Source: CAJCJE01 sp963818685
GTDB lineage: Bacteria > Actinomycetota > Actinomycetes > Mycobacteriales > Pseudonocardiaceae
Length of the DNA stretch: 64,000 nucleotides
Reading direction: 5' to 3'
Assembly: GCA_963818685.1 (NCBI GenBank)
Contig: CAWFTJ010000004.1
Location: 124,001 to 188,000, forward strand
Shown here: positions 37,021 through 45,702 of the stretch, piece after piece
Position numbering within the stretch: position 1 is the first letter of the stretch
Layout of the letters: every line of letters begins with the position of its first letter
Notes under the pieces: model-generated
Told to the model about the DNA's origin: nothing
Database searches by the model: none
The model's input: the letters and a program-made list of their open reading frames with translations, nothing else
Made by a program: the position numbers and the translations under genes

Positions 37021-38471
37021 CAGGCGCGAGTGTAGATGTCACCTGGTGCACGGCGACCGCGCCGCAGGCCGAGGAGGGTCAGCGCGGTGCCCAGCAGGCA
37101 CAGGTAGCCGAACCAGTCGCCCCACCGGGTGTAGAGGGTCGTTCCGGTGCGCAGCGGCAGGTCCGCGGTGACCGAAACGACCGGTGCGCCGGAGTCCGCG
37201 AGCGACTGGGCGAGCACGCGACCGTGCGGATCGGCGAGCAGCAGGTAGCCGAGGCGGGACGACCGAGCCATCGGGTAGCCGTTCTCGACCGCCCGCATCA
37301 GCTGCACGCGGCTCTGCGACCAGGCGTCGACAGTGAAGTCGAGCGCGGGCACGACCATCAGGCGCGCGCCTTCCCGCGCGTAGCGGCGGCCGAGCGCGGG
37401 TTGGCCGAGGTCGGCGCAGATGGCGACGCCGATCCGGCTGGTGACGTCGGTGAGGAAGGCGTCGGCGTGGCCGGGTGTGATGGCGGATTCGACGCCGGGC
37501 ACCGGGAACTGCTTGTGGTAGACGACCGGCGGGCCGCCGTCGGCGGGGAAGCCGAGCGCGGCGTTGTAGCGCGGGCCGGACGTCCGGACACCGAGGCCGA
37601 CCACGATGTCGAACCGCCGGTCCCTTGCCACGCCCGCGAACTGGCTGACCAGTCCGGGCAGGGTGGCGTCGTCGGCCGTCAGGTCCTTCTCGGGCAGCAC
37701 GACGATCCGGGTCGAGCCGATCGGGATGGCACGGACCGCGGCGAGGTCGGCGCTCAGCAGGGCGTCGCCCTCGGGAGTGCCGAGACGCGGCTCGTCGGCG
37801 GCACCATGGACGGCGAGCGCGGTGACGCGGATCGCGGGGCCGGCTGGGGCGTTCAACCGCGCGAAGCCGTAGGTCAGGGCAACGACAAGGAGCGCGGTGC
37901 CGGCGGTGATCACGCGAAGCCGGTTCGCTGGGCGAATGCCGGGTGCGAACAGGGCGGCGATGCTGGCCGGGACCAGGGTGAGCAGGAAGGTGATGCCCCA
38001 GATGCCGGTCGCGGACCCGATCTGGAGCACGGGCAGCAGGTCGGCCTGGGTGTTGGCCAGGCTCCAGTTCGAGCCGGCCGGGCCGAGCAACGCGACCAGA
38101 TATTCGATGCTGGTCCAGGCCGTTGCGAAGGCCAGCGCCGCGACCAACCACCGGCGGCGGAGGAGCAGGCCGCGAAAGAGCAGGACGACGAATGCGATCA
38201 GCAACGGCGCGGAAACCAGCAGGACCAGGACGACCGGAGCGGGTATCCGGATGACGAACGCATAGTAGTAGAACAAGTCGAGGCTGCCGAGTAAATAGGC
38301 GACGAATGCGATGAGCGCCGATTGGCGCCAGCTAACGCGCGGGGCCACGAGTAGAATCGGAATCGGCGCCAACCAGGTGAGCCAGGGAATGGGCGTCAAC
38401 GAGTCGCCGAACCAGTAGAGGGCGGCGGAGGCGATGGTCGCGAGTATCGATCTAGTCAGGTTGCCCGACAT
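37020..38471 (-). CDS. lnt: Apolipoprotein N-acyltransferase-like protein
   Basis: 483 residues: an N-terminal membrane part of about seven helices, then a nitrilase-fold domain, then a last C-terminal helix (WGDWFGYLCLLGTALTLLGL). The triad is kept: Glu in RIVVLPEKDL, Lys in PPVVYHKQFPVPG, and Cys in RIGVAICADLGQPALGRRYAREGARLMVVP; the residue after Cys differs from the usual Tyr-Glu. Lnt adds the third acyl chain to bacterial lipoproteins. ATG 38471 lies inside the 3' end of the TetR gene, so the two are probably co-transcribed. Confidence 0.87.
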   Translation of the reverse strand: MSGNLTRSILATIASAALYWFGDSLTPIPWLTWLAPIPILLVAPRVSWRQSALIAFVAYLLGSLDLFYYYAFVIRIPAPVVLVLLVSAPLLIAFVVLLFRGLLLRRRWLVAALAFATAWTSIEYLVALLGPAGSNWSLANTQADLLPVLQIGSATGIWGITFLLTLVPASIAALFAPGIRPANRLRVITAGTALLVVALTYGFARLNAPAGPAIRVTALAVHGAADEPRLGTPEGDALLSADLAAVRAIPIGSTRIVVLPEKDLTADDATLPGLVSQFAGVARDRRFDIVVGLGVRTSGPRYNAALGFPADGGPPVVYHKQFPVPGVESAITPGHADAFLTDVTSRIGVAICADLGQPALGRRYAREGARLMVVPALDFTVDAWSQSRVQLMRAVENGYPMARSSRLGYLLLADPHGRVLAQSLADSGAPVVSVTADLPLRTGTTLYTRWGDWFGYLCLLGTALTLLGLRRGRRAPGDIYTRA

Positions 38472-39048
38472 GGAGGATTCTCCGTACGGCACGATGGCAG
38501 AATTCGCGGAATTCGGGTTCCGGCATACCGATCCGGCCACCGTGATAGAGCTGAACGAGGCCGTGTAGTTCGGCTGCGATGATCAGAGCGAGCGGCAGCA
38601 CCTGTTCGTCTGCCGGCAGCATGCCGACCCTGACGGCCGCGTTGATGCTGGTGGTCAGCAGGTTGAAGGTGGGCGAGTTGCCGTTGGCGAAGTCGTCGGG
38701 GAACCGGCGGGCGTTGTCGCGGTGTTCGGTGAACAGAAAGAAGTACAGGTTGGGCTTACCGAGCGCGAAATCGAGGTACTGGTCGAGCGATCTGCTGATC
38801 GCGGTCGGGAGGTTCTCCGTGGTGACAACCGAGAGATCCCGCTCTTCCCATTCTTTCCCGAGTTCGGCGAAGGAGATCTCAGCGATCGTGTCGAGCAGCG
38901 CCTCACGATTCGGGAAATGTCGATAGATGGCCATCGGTGTGACGCCGACGTTGGTGGCTAACCGGCGCATGCTGACCGCGTCGACCCCTTCTTCGACCAG
39001 CACGGCGCGCGCGACGGCGACGATTCGGTCAGCGGTCGGCGAACTCAT
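38452..39048 (-). CDS. TetR-family transcriptional regulator
   Basis: 198 residues with an N-terminal helix-turn-helix (IVAVARAVLVEEGVDAVSMRRLATNVGVTPMAIYRHFPNREALLDTIAE, residues 9-57) and a helical ligand-binding domain. ATG 39048 is preceded by TACGGT and six bases, giving a likely leaderless promoter that lies inside the operator repeats. Its gene end overlaps lnt by 20 bases, so lipoprotein acylation is the probable regulated function, with autorepression. Confidence 0.9.
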   Translation of the reverse strand: MSSPTADRIVAVARAVLVEEGVDAVSMRRLATNVGVTPMAIYRHFPNREALLDTIAEISFAELGKEWEERDLSVVTTENLPTAISRSLDQYLDFALGKPNLYFFLFTEHRDNARRFPDDFANGNSPTFNLLTTSINAAVRVGMLPADEQVLPLALIIAAELHGLVQLYHGGRIGMPEPEFREFCHRAVRRILHVGQPD

Positions 39049-39085
39049 GTCTACACCGTACACAGCGATGTCTACGCTGTAAACA
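39048..39085. promoter_or_regulatory. Two tandem 17-bp TetR-type operators
   Basis: TGTCTACACCGTACACA (39048-39064) and TGTCTACGCTGTAAACA (39069-39085) share the pattern TGTnTAC-nnn-GTAnACA, an imperfect palindrome. They start exactly 21 bases apart (two helical turns), so two dimers could bind on one face. The sites cover the -10 hexamer of the TetR gene and lie just upstream of the ptpA-like promoter, so they could control both directions. Confidence 0.7.
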
Positions 39086-39110
39086 AGGCCGGTGCCGTAG
39101 ACTTCGGCCC

Positions 39111-39611
39111 GTGACTGGCAGGCGGTATGCGGTGGCGTTCGTGTGTTCCGGCAACATCTGCCGGTCGCCGATGGCCGAGTCGATCTTCCGGCGACACCTC
39201 GACGAGGCTGGCCTTGCCGACCTTGCCGACGTGCGCAGCGCCGGCATCGGCGACTGGCATGTCGGCGAACCCATGGACGAGCGCGCGGCCGAGACGCTCG
39301 TCACGGCCGGTTACCCGAGCGGGCACGTCGCCGCACAGGTCGGACCCGGGCATCTGGCCGGTGACCTGCTGCTGGCCATGGACAGCGGGCATCACAAGGC
39401 CCTGCTGCGGATGGTCGACGACCCGGACAAGGTGCGGATGTTCCGCTCGTTCGACCCGGCCGCCGACCCCAACGACCTGGACGTGCCCGACCCGTACTAC
39501 GGCCGCGACGACGGCTTCGCCGAGGTGCTCCGCATGCTGGAGGCGGCGATGCCGGGGCTGGTGGAGTTCGTCAGGGAACAGGTGGCCGACGGACCCCGTG
39601 CGGCCTCATGA
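39111..39611 (+). CDS. ptpA: Low-molecular-weight protein tyrosine phosphatase
   Basis: 166 residues. The phosphate loop VAFVCSGNICRSPMAES holds the catalytic C-x5-R-S signature near the N-terminus, and the general acid Asp is in VPDPYYGRDDGF. It is the positional equivalent of M. tuberculosis PtpA (Rv2234). The start GTG 39111 follows TAGACT by seven bases. The kinase gene ptkA that neighbours it in M. tuberculosis is not seen here; a TetR and lnt pair lies there instead. Confidence 0.93.
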   Translation: MTGRRYAVAFVCSGNICRSPMAESIFRRHLDEAGLADLADVRSAGIGDWHVGEPMDERAAETLVTAGYPSGHVAAQVGPGHLAGDLLLAMDSGHHKALLRMVDDPDKVRMFRSFDPAADPNDLDVPDPYYGRDDGFAEVLRMLEAAMPGLVEFVREQVADGPRAAS

Positions 39612-39636
39612 GCGGCCACGGGCTTACCGTGGAGTG

Positions 39637-40605
39637 GTGCGGCGACTCAGCTTTCTGCTCCGACCGGGCTGGTTGGGCCTGGTCGCCGGCGTGCTCATCT
39701 TCGCGGGAGCCTGTTTCTGGATCCTGTCGCCGTGGCAGTTCGGCCGCAACGCCGAGCGGCAGACCCAGATCAACGCGCTGACCGACGCGCAGAGCAGTGC
39801 GCCGGAGCCGCTGGACCAGTTCCTCCCCGGCAACGCCGAGCCAACGGCCGAACAGGAGTGGTTCCGGGTCACCATGACCGGCCACTACCTGCCCAATGAC
39901 GACGTGGTGGTACTGCTCCGCGAGATCGACTCGTGCGCCGACTGCGATCCGAGCCCCGCGTTCGAGATCCTCACCCCGTTCCACCAGGACAACGGCACGA
40001 ACGTGCTGGTCGACCGCGGTTATGTCGCGCCGGGCAGCTTCGATCAGGTGCCACGGTACGCGGCCGCGCCACGAGGGCAGGTGACCCTGACCGCCCGGGT
40101 GCATCCCGACGAACCGATCAGCGGACGCAGGTCGCTCATCCAGAACGGGCACCACGAGGTCTACGACATCAACGCGAAGGTCGTCGGCCGGTCCGTCGGG
40201 GTGCTCATGCGGCCCGGCTCGTTCGCGCTGGTGTCCGACCAGCCGGGGGCGTTGGGCATCGCGGCGCTACCGCAACTGGACTCGGGACCGTTCCTGTCCT
40301 ACGCCTGGCAGTGGATCACCTTCGGCGTGATGGCCATCGGCGGCCTCGGCTACTTCACCTGGCGCGAACTCAAGCCGGGCGGCGCGCTCACCCCGGAGGG
40401 TCGGGCGCGGCGCAGGGCCGAGAGGGAAGCGCTGCGCGCCGAGCAGCAGTCCGACGAGGGGGCGAGCCGGGTGCCGACGGCGCGGAAGAAGAAGGTGCGG
40501 GGCCGGCACAAGATCGCGCGAATGATCGCTGAGGACGAGGCAAGGGAACAGGCCGAGGCGGATGCCGAGGCGCGGGAGCGGAAGGACGCCGCCGCGAGGC
40601 ACTGA
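39637..40605 (+). CDS. SURF1-family cytochrome oxidase assembly protein
   Basis: 322 residues with the SURF1 layout: first membrane helix (WLGLVAGVLIFAGACFWILSPWQFGRNAERQTQI), a periplasmic domain with NGTNVLVDRGYVAPG and HEVYDINAKVVGRSV, and a second helix (FLSYAWQWITFGVMAIGGLGYFTWRELK) carrying the typical SYAWQW phrase. A roughly 80-residue charged C-terminal tail is actinobacterial (Rv2235-like). It helps insert haem into the aa3 oxidase. Start GTG 39637 (or 39634) follows TACCGT by six bases. Confidence 0.92.
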   Translation: MRRLSFLLRPGWLGLVAGVLIFAGACFWILSPWQFGRNAERQTQINALTDAQSSAPEPLDQFLPGNAEPTAEQEWFRVTMTGHYLPNDDVVVLLREIDSCADCDPSPAFEILTPFHQDNGTNVLVDRGYVAPGSFDQVPRYAAAPRGQVTLTARVHPDEPISGRRSLIQNGHHEVYDINAKVVGRSVGVLMRPGSFALVSDQPGALGIAALPQLDSGPFLSYAWQWITFGVMAIGGLGYFTWRELKPGGALTPEGRARRRAEREALRAEQQSDEGASRVPTARKKKVRGRHKIARMIAEDEAREQAEADAEARERKDAAARH

Positions 40606-40639
40606 CCTCGGTGGTGGGGCGAGTTCGCCGGCAGCACGC

Positions 40640-41589
40640 CTAATCGAGCACCTGCGCCGAGGCAGTGGCGGGAACGGCGTGCTCGCCGGCTGAACGACCC
40701 GCTCGGCAGGTGACAGGCAGGCCGAGGCCGGGCAGCACGGTGGCGTTGCCGTCCGGGCTCCAGCGCACCGGTATCTCGGCCTGATGTATGTCCCGGCCGA
40801 CCGCGAAGCCGAGGTCGTTGACCGCGCTCGCGTAGATGAAGTCGTCCCGCCCCGGGTAGGGCGAGCGCAGCGCGACCGTGCGGCCGCCCGGATACCAGGC
40901 GGTCGCCTGGCGCTGGTTATCGCCGACGATCACCCCGAGATCGTTGATGGCGCTTCCCTTGACCTCGAAGGGATCCGTCGTCACTACGCGCACCTGACCG
41001 CTCGGGTCCCATTCGAGCACCTGGGAGGGATCGTACAGGCCGCCGACACCGCCTCCGGCGATATCGCCGCGATTGTCGATGCCATAGGCCAAGGTTTCGG
41101 TGTCGCCAACGGGCCTGGCCAGTTCGGTGGCCTGACCGTTGGCGTCCCAGCGCACCGCGAACGCCCCATACCCTCGCCCACCGCGACGCCGGCATCGTTG
41201 ACGGCCCAGGGGATGGAGACGCAACTCTCCGACGAATGCCCCAGTTCGGTGATCGACCCGTTCGGGCTCCAGCGGACCGCGGTTCCGACAGTGGTGTTGT
41301 CGCTGTAGCCGACGATCTCGCCCCAGTTGTTGATCCCGGTGGCCGCGCTGTCTATCCCGCCCGGCAGAGTACCGAGGTTGGTGATCTGGCCCTCGGCGTT
41401 CCAGCGCGCCGCCCGGTCGTGGTCGTCGGGGGTGTACGCATCGCCGACCGCCACGTTACAGATGTTGATGGACATGGCCTCGCCGACATCGAGTGTCTGC
41501 GTGTCGGCGCCTGCCGGGGTGGCCGGCGCGGCGAACAGGGCGGTGACGGTCGCGGTCGCGAGGGCCATGGATCTTCGTTGAATTCCCAT
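40640..41589 (-). pseudogene. Secreted HAF-repeat protein, broken by one missing base
   Basis: The first frame has a signal peptide (MGIQRRSMALATATVTALFAAPATPAGA) then repeats of about 40 residues of the form RWnxxGxxTxLGTLPGGxxSxAxGINxxGxIVG. At about 41169 one base is missing and the repeats continue in another frame (AVRWDANGQATELARPVGDTETLAYGIDNRGDIAG ... SAINDLGVIVGDN ... SAVNDLGFAVGRDI). The repeats match the HAF family, predicted to form beta-propellers outside the cell. Adding one base would give an intact protein of about 316 residues; as read it stops making sense half way. Confidence 0.8.
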
Positions 41590-41732
41590 GTTTCGAGTGA
41601 AACCCGCGCTGCCGCACAGCGCAGCCTCCGCGCCGCGCTCGACCCGATCGGATCGCACGGCTCGCCCTTTGCGCCCGTTCCTGCCGAGGTGATATTCGGC
41701 CAATCGTGAACGAATACCGCAGGGCACGAAAG

Positions 41733-42674
41733 TCACCGATGGCGGCCGGATATCCAGGCCGTGATCACGGCGACCACACCGGCCAGTGCACCGACCACTC
41801 TGGACAGTTCGACGGCGCGGGTGACGTGACCGGCGTCCGGGGTGCGGCCGTCGCCGAGCACGGGACGGTCCTCGACGCCGTGCGGGTAGGCGGTGCGGCC
41901 GCCGAGCCGGATCTCCAGCGCGCCGGCGAACGCGGCCTCGATCTGGCCCGCGTTCGGACTCGGATGGGCGGAGGCGTCCCGGCGCCAGGTGCGCCACGCG
42001 CCCGAGGACGAACCGCCGACGACCGGGGCGCCGACCGTGGCCAGCAGCGCGGCAAGCCGAGCGGGAGCGAGATTCAGCACGTCGTCGATGCGCGCGGCGG
42101 CCCAGCCGAACCGTTGGTAGCGCGGGGAACGGTGACCGACCATGGCGTCCAGTGTGTTCGCCGCGCGGTAGCCGAGCAGGCCGGGCACGCCGGCGACCGC
42201 GCCCCAGAACAGCGGGGCGACGACCGCGTCCGAGGTGTTCTCGGCAACGGATTCGACGGCGGCGCGGGCCAGGCCGGTCTGGTCGAGGGCCTGCGGGTCG
42301 CGGCCGCACAGGCTGGGCAGCCGGTCACGCGCCGCGGCGATGTCGCCCGCGTCGAGTTCGGCGCCGATCGCGGTGCCCTGTTCGGCAAGGGAGGCACCGC
42401 CGAGCACGATCCAGGTGGCGGCGGCGGTGGCGAGCATCTGCACGACCGGGCGACGCCTGCCGACCCGCTCGACGGCGAGGCCGAGCGCGACCGCGCCGCC
42501 GCTGAGCAGCGCGGAGTGCACGAGGCCGGGAATCTTGTCGTCGCGGTAGAGCCAGTTCTCGGCCTTGCCGGCCGCGCAGCCGAACGCGGCGACCGGGTGG
42601 CCGCGTCGCGGGTCGCCGAACAGGCCGTCCGCTGCGATGCCGAGCAACATGCCGATGGCGCGCGCGCCGCTCAC
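41733..42674 (-). CDS. cbiB: Adenosylcobinamide-phosphate synthase (CbiB/CobD)
   Basis: A 313-residue membrane enzyme that joins aminopropanol phosphate to adenosylcobyric acid. Typical phrases are AADGLFGDPRRGHPVAAFGCAAGKAENWLY, ARDRLPSLCGRDPQALDQTGLARAAVESVAENTSDAVVAPLFWGAVAGVPGLLGYRAANTLDAMVGH and SPNAGQIEAAFAGALEIRLGG. GTG 42674 has GAGGGAGAT upstream; longer frames are unlikely. It corresponds to Rv2236c and works with the CobC-like enzyme at 35947-37020. It diverges from the jetABC operon. Confidence 0.95.
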   Translation of the reverse strand: MSGARAIGMLLGIAADGLFGDPRRGHPVAAFGCAAGKAENWLYRDDKIPGLVHSALLSGGAVALGLAVERVGRRRPVVQMLATAAATWIVLGGASLAEQGTAIGAELDAGDIAAARDRLPSLCGRDPQALDQTGLARAAVESVAENTSDAVVAPLFWGAVAGVPGLLGYRAANTLDAMVGHRSPRYQRFGWAAARIDDVLNLAPARLAALLATVGAPVVGGSSSGAWRTWRRDASAHPSPNAGQIEAAFAGALEIRLGGRTAYPHGVEDRPVLGDGRTPDAGHVTRAVELSRVVGALAGVVAVITAWISGRHR

Positions 42675-42782
42675 GCAGATCTCCCTCGATGGCCACCAAT
42701 CCCAGGTGGGTCGGACGCTACCCCGCGGCACCGACATGCCCGTATAGGGGCGGTGTGGTCAGCGCGACGCGGGCGGGACACG

Positions 42783-42788
42783 TAAGCT
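42783..42788 (+). promoter_or_regulatory. Putative -10 box TAAGCT of the jet operon
   Basis: TAAGCT lies eight bases before the GTG start of jetA and no ribosome-binding sequence is present between them, so transcription probably begins at or next to the start codon. The -35 side is poorly defined. This is the only clear promoter candidate in the 122 bases between the divergent cbiB and jetA genes. Confidence 0.4.
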
Positions 42789-42796
42789 GGCCGGCC

Positions 42797-44443
42797 GTGG
42801 ACTCGGAGCAACCGGAGGGGGCGGACCCCCGTCTGGGGGGCGGCAACGACCCGGAGGGGGCAGGCTCCCGTCCGGGGGTCGGCAACGATCAGGGCATCGA
42901 ACGCCGCCTACAGCTGTTCGCCTACCTGCAACCCGGCCGCAATCACCGCACCTACCTGGCGATCATGCGGCTGTTCACCTCAACCCTGCTGGCCGACCTC
43001 TCCGCAGGCGAGGTCGCGTCGGCGTTGGCCAAGGCCGAGCGCGATGGGCAGATCGACCCCGGTGAGTCGCAGATCGAGGTGGTCCTCCCCCGGCTGCGTC
43101 AGCTGCTCGACTGGGGGAACCTGGTCCTCGGCAGGCGTGAGGCCGTTGCCACCAGCATCGCCGAGTTCCAGCAGGGCAGCGTCCGCTACCAGGTCAGCAA
43201 GCTGGCCGTGCGGGTGCAGCGGGACGCGGACGAGCTGCTGCGGGTGCCGGAGGGCGCCCGCGAGGTGTCGCGCGAGCTGCTGCCGGCCATCGAGCGCGGG
43301 GTGACGCAGCTCGGGCAGACGCTGGCGAACGCGGTGGCAACCGAGCGCGACGATCCGGGTTCACGCGGCGCGCGACGGGCCAGGGAGATGCTGGCCGAGC
43401 AGGTGACAACACTGTTCCTGCAACACGCCGAGCTCGCGGTGACCGTGCGCGACTTCTACGCCTACCTTGGCCAGATCCTGACCCGCAACCATCTCGCGGC
43501 CGAGGAGATCACCGGCTTCCGCGACCTGCTCGTCGAGTACATCCAGTTGGTGGTGGAGGACGTGCTGCGGCACACGCCCGCGATCGCGGACGGCCTTGCC
43601 AGGCTCGCAGGCGAACGGGAGGAGATGCTGCGGCTGCTCACCGCCAGCGTGTCGTTCGCGCCACCGCGACCCGGCGATGCGGATCTGGCCGTCGAGCGGG
43701 CGCGCGGCCGGACCGTCGCCGACTGGGTGCAGCTGACCGGCTGGTTCGTGGACAGCCCCGGCAGCCCGAGCCAGGTCACCGCGTTGCGCGACGCGACGGC
43801 GCGCGCGATCGGCGCGTTGCTGGCGACGGTGAAGCGGGCGACGTCGGGCGGCGGGCTGTTGCCGAGCAGGCGCGGCGAGCTGCTGAACCTGGCGCGCTGG
43901 TTCGACGCCGCCGACCAGAAACAGGCGGACGCGCTGTACACGGCCGCGTTCGGCCTGCACTCCGCGCGCAACCTGCTGCCATCGCCCGAGCACGACGGCG
44001 ACGACGAGCACACGCCGTGGCGTGACGGGCCCGTTGTCGACGTGCAGGTGAGCGTGCGCAGCAGGGGTGATCGCGGGGCGCGCGGCCGGACCTCGCGGAT
44101 CCTGGACGACCCGATCGGGCGCGAGTCGCTGCTGGCGCAGGCGCGGGCCGACGAGGCGAAGCGGCGGGCGGCGGCAGCCGAGCTGATCAGGGCGGCGCCG
44201 AGGCTGGACCAGGTGACGTTGTCGGCGGGCGCGCTTGGTCAGTTGTGCGAGCTGTTGACGTTGGCCATGGCGCAGCGCAGCCACCCGACCGACGCGGGCG
44301 AGGCCGCCGACCCGGTGCGCGGCCTGCGGCTGACGCTCACGCCGCAGACCGGGCACACCACGCGGGTGCGCAGCGCGGCCGGCACGCTCACCCTTCAGAA
44401 CACGCGACTCGCGGTCGTGCCGACGGACGGGGACATCGCGTGA
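42797..44443 (+). CDS. jetA: Wadjet type I subunit JetA (TIGR02677-like)
   Basis: 548 residues. After a low-complexity N-terminus the domain begins RRLQLFAYLQPGRNHRTYLAIMRLFTSTLLADLSAGEVASAL and continues LRQLLDWGNLVLGRREAVATSIAEFQQGSVRYQVSK, a winged-helix-rich kleisin-like protein of the DUF2397/TIGR02677 type. JetA bridges the SMC-like JetC heads in Wadjet complexes that extrude plasmid DNA loops. GTG 42797 is probably leaderless. The first 31 residues contain two 13-residue repeats (PEGADPRLGGGND, PEGAGSRPGVGND). jetB overlaps its stop by four bases. Confidence 0.85.
   Translation: MDSEQPEGADPRLGGGNDPEGAGSRPGVGNDQGIERRLQLFAYLQPGRNHRTYLAIMRLFTSTLLADLSAGEVASALAKAERDGQIDPGESQIEVVLPRLRQLLDWGNLVLGRREAVATSIAEFQQGSVRYQVSKLAVRVQRDADELLRVPEGAREVSRELLPAIERGVTQLGQTLANAVATERDDPGSRGARRAREMLAEQVTTLFLQHAELAVTVRDFYAYLGQILTRNHLAAEEITGFRDLLVEYIQLVVEDVLRHTPAIADGLARLAGEREEMLRLLTASVSFAPPRPGDADLAVERARGRTVADWVQLTGWFVDSPGSPSQVTALRDATARAIGALLATVKRATSGGGLLPSRRGELLNLARWFDAADQKQADALYTAAFGLHSARNLLPSPEHDGDDEHTPWRDGPVVDVQVSVRSRGDRGARGRTSRILDDPIGRESLLAQARADEAKRRAAAAELIRAAPRLDQVTLSAGALGQLCELLTLAMAQRSHPTDAGEAADPVRGLRLTLTPQTGHTTRVRSAAGTLTLQNTRLAVVPTDGDIA
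42812..42889. repeat. 39-bp tandem repeat at the start of jetA
   Basis: Two imperfect 39-bp units (42812-42850, 42851-42889) share CCGGAGGGGGC at the start and GGCAACGA at the end. Each contains G-runs and C-runs able to fold back (for example GGACCCCCGTCTGGGGGG at 42823-42840). They encode the two 13-residue repeats at the N-terminus of JetA and may affect early translation or be slippage-prone. Confidence 0.85.
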
Positions 44444-45702
44444 GTCCGAGGTCCGAGGTCCTGGACGGGCTGTCCGAGATCGACGCGGCGAACGTGGTGC
44501 GTTGCGCGCGGGTGCTGCTGCGCAGGCCGCTGCTGCGCGCGGCAGGGCCGGACGGCGACCTGTTGCCGCTGGTCTACCGGCATCGGGTGGCGTTGGCCGA
44601 CCTGTTCGCGCAAACGCTTGGCTACCGGTTGGTGGTGCAGCGGCAGTTCGCCCGGCTGTACAAGTCGATGCCCGAGGGTGAGCTGCGGCGCGGCGAGTCC
44701 GCATTGTCGCCGCGCGCCTACACGTATCTCGCGTTGACCATCGCCGCGCTGACCGGCGCCGGCCGGCAGGTGTTGCTGTCGCGGCTGGTCGCGGACGTGC
44801 GCGCGGCGGGCGTCGAGGCCGGGATCACGATCACCGACGATCTCGCGGACCGGCGCGCGATCGCGGCGGCGCTGCGGCATCTGCTGACCTTGGGCGTGTT
44901 GCACGAGACCGAGGGTTCGGTCAGCGGGCTGCTCGGCGAGACCACGACCGAGGCGCTGATCACCATCGACACCGACCTGCTCGGCCAACTCCTGGTCGGG
45001 CCGCTGGCGGAAGCCAGGGACGGGGCGCATCTGCTCGAACTCGCGGCGCGGCCGGGTCCGCGCGGCATCGAGCACGCGGTGCGGCGGCGGCTGGTCGAGG
45101 ATCCGGTGGTGCTCTACGCGGACCTGCCGCCCGAGCAGGCGGACTGGCTGCGGCGGCGGGCGCGCCGTGAGTCAGGACTGTTGGAGTCGTGCTTCGGGTT
45201 GATCACCGAGACGCGGGCCGAGGGCATCGCCGTCACCGACCCCGAGGACTACCTGACCGATCTGGTCTTCCCCGGCGCGAGCACGGTCAGCCGGATAGCT
45301 CTGCTCGCGTTGCCGGAACTGCTCGCCGATGCCGATGAGATCGCCCGGCCGGACGGGCGGGTACCGGTCGAACGTGAGGCGTTGCGCGCGGTGTGTGCCC
45401 GGTTGGTCGAGGACTATCCTGCTGCGTGGTCGAAGCAGGCCACCGAGGACGTCGGCCGCCTCGCCGAGGACGTGCTCGACCTGCTCGACGCCATGGGGCT
45501 GGCCGTGTTCACCGCAGAGGATGGTTGGCTACTCAACCCGGTCGCGCACCGCTGGCTGCCCGAGCCGGACGAGCGGCCCGCGCGGGAGCTGCCGGCGCCC
45601 GAACCACCAGCGCCCCAGCCTGAGCCGGGCTGGTCCCTTTTCGACCACAGCAGCCATGACGAGACCGACGACACGAACGAAGCACGGGAGGCCGGAGCAT
45701 GA
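44440..45702 (+). CDS. jetB: Wadjet type I subunit JetB (TIGR02678-like)
   Basis: 420 residues, starting at GTG 44440 in a GTGA overlap with jetA. The core has AANVVRCARVLLRRPLLRAAGPDGDLLPLVYRHRVALADLFAQTLGYRLVVQRQFARLYK, a winged-helix KITE-like region, and ALSPRAYTYLALTIAALTGAGRQVLLSRLVADV, characteristic of the DUF2398/TIGR02678 family. JetB binds the kleisin-like JetA in the Wadjet motor. The C-terminus is Pro- and acid-rich (PEPPAPQPEPGW ... DETDDTNEARE). An ATGA overlap couples it to jetC. Confidence 0.87.
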   Translation: MSPRSEVLDGLSEIDAANVVRCARVLLRRPLLRAAGPDGDLLPLVYRHRVALADLFAQTLGYRLVVQRQFARLYKSMPEGELRRGESALSPRAYTYLALTIAALTGAGRQVLLSRLVADVRAAGVEAGITITDDLADRRAIAAALRHLLTLGVLHETEGSVSGLLGETTTEALITIDTDLLGQLLVGPLAEARDGAHLLELAARPGPRGIEHAVRRRLVEDPVVLYADLPPEQADWLRRRARRESGLLESCFGLITETRAEGIAVTDPEDYLTDLVFPGASTVSRIALLALPELLADADEIARPDGRVPVEREALRAVCARLVEDYPAAWSKQATEDVGRLAEDVLDLLDAMGLAVFTAEDGWLLNPVAHRWLPEPDERPARELPAPEPPAPQPEPGWSLFDHSSHDETDDTNEAREAGA

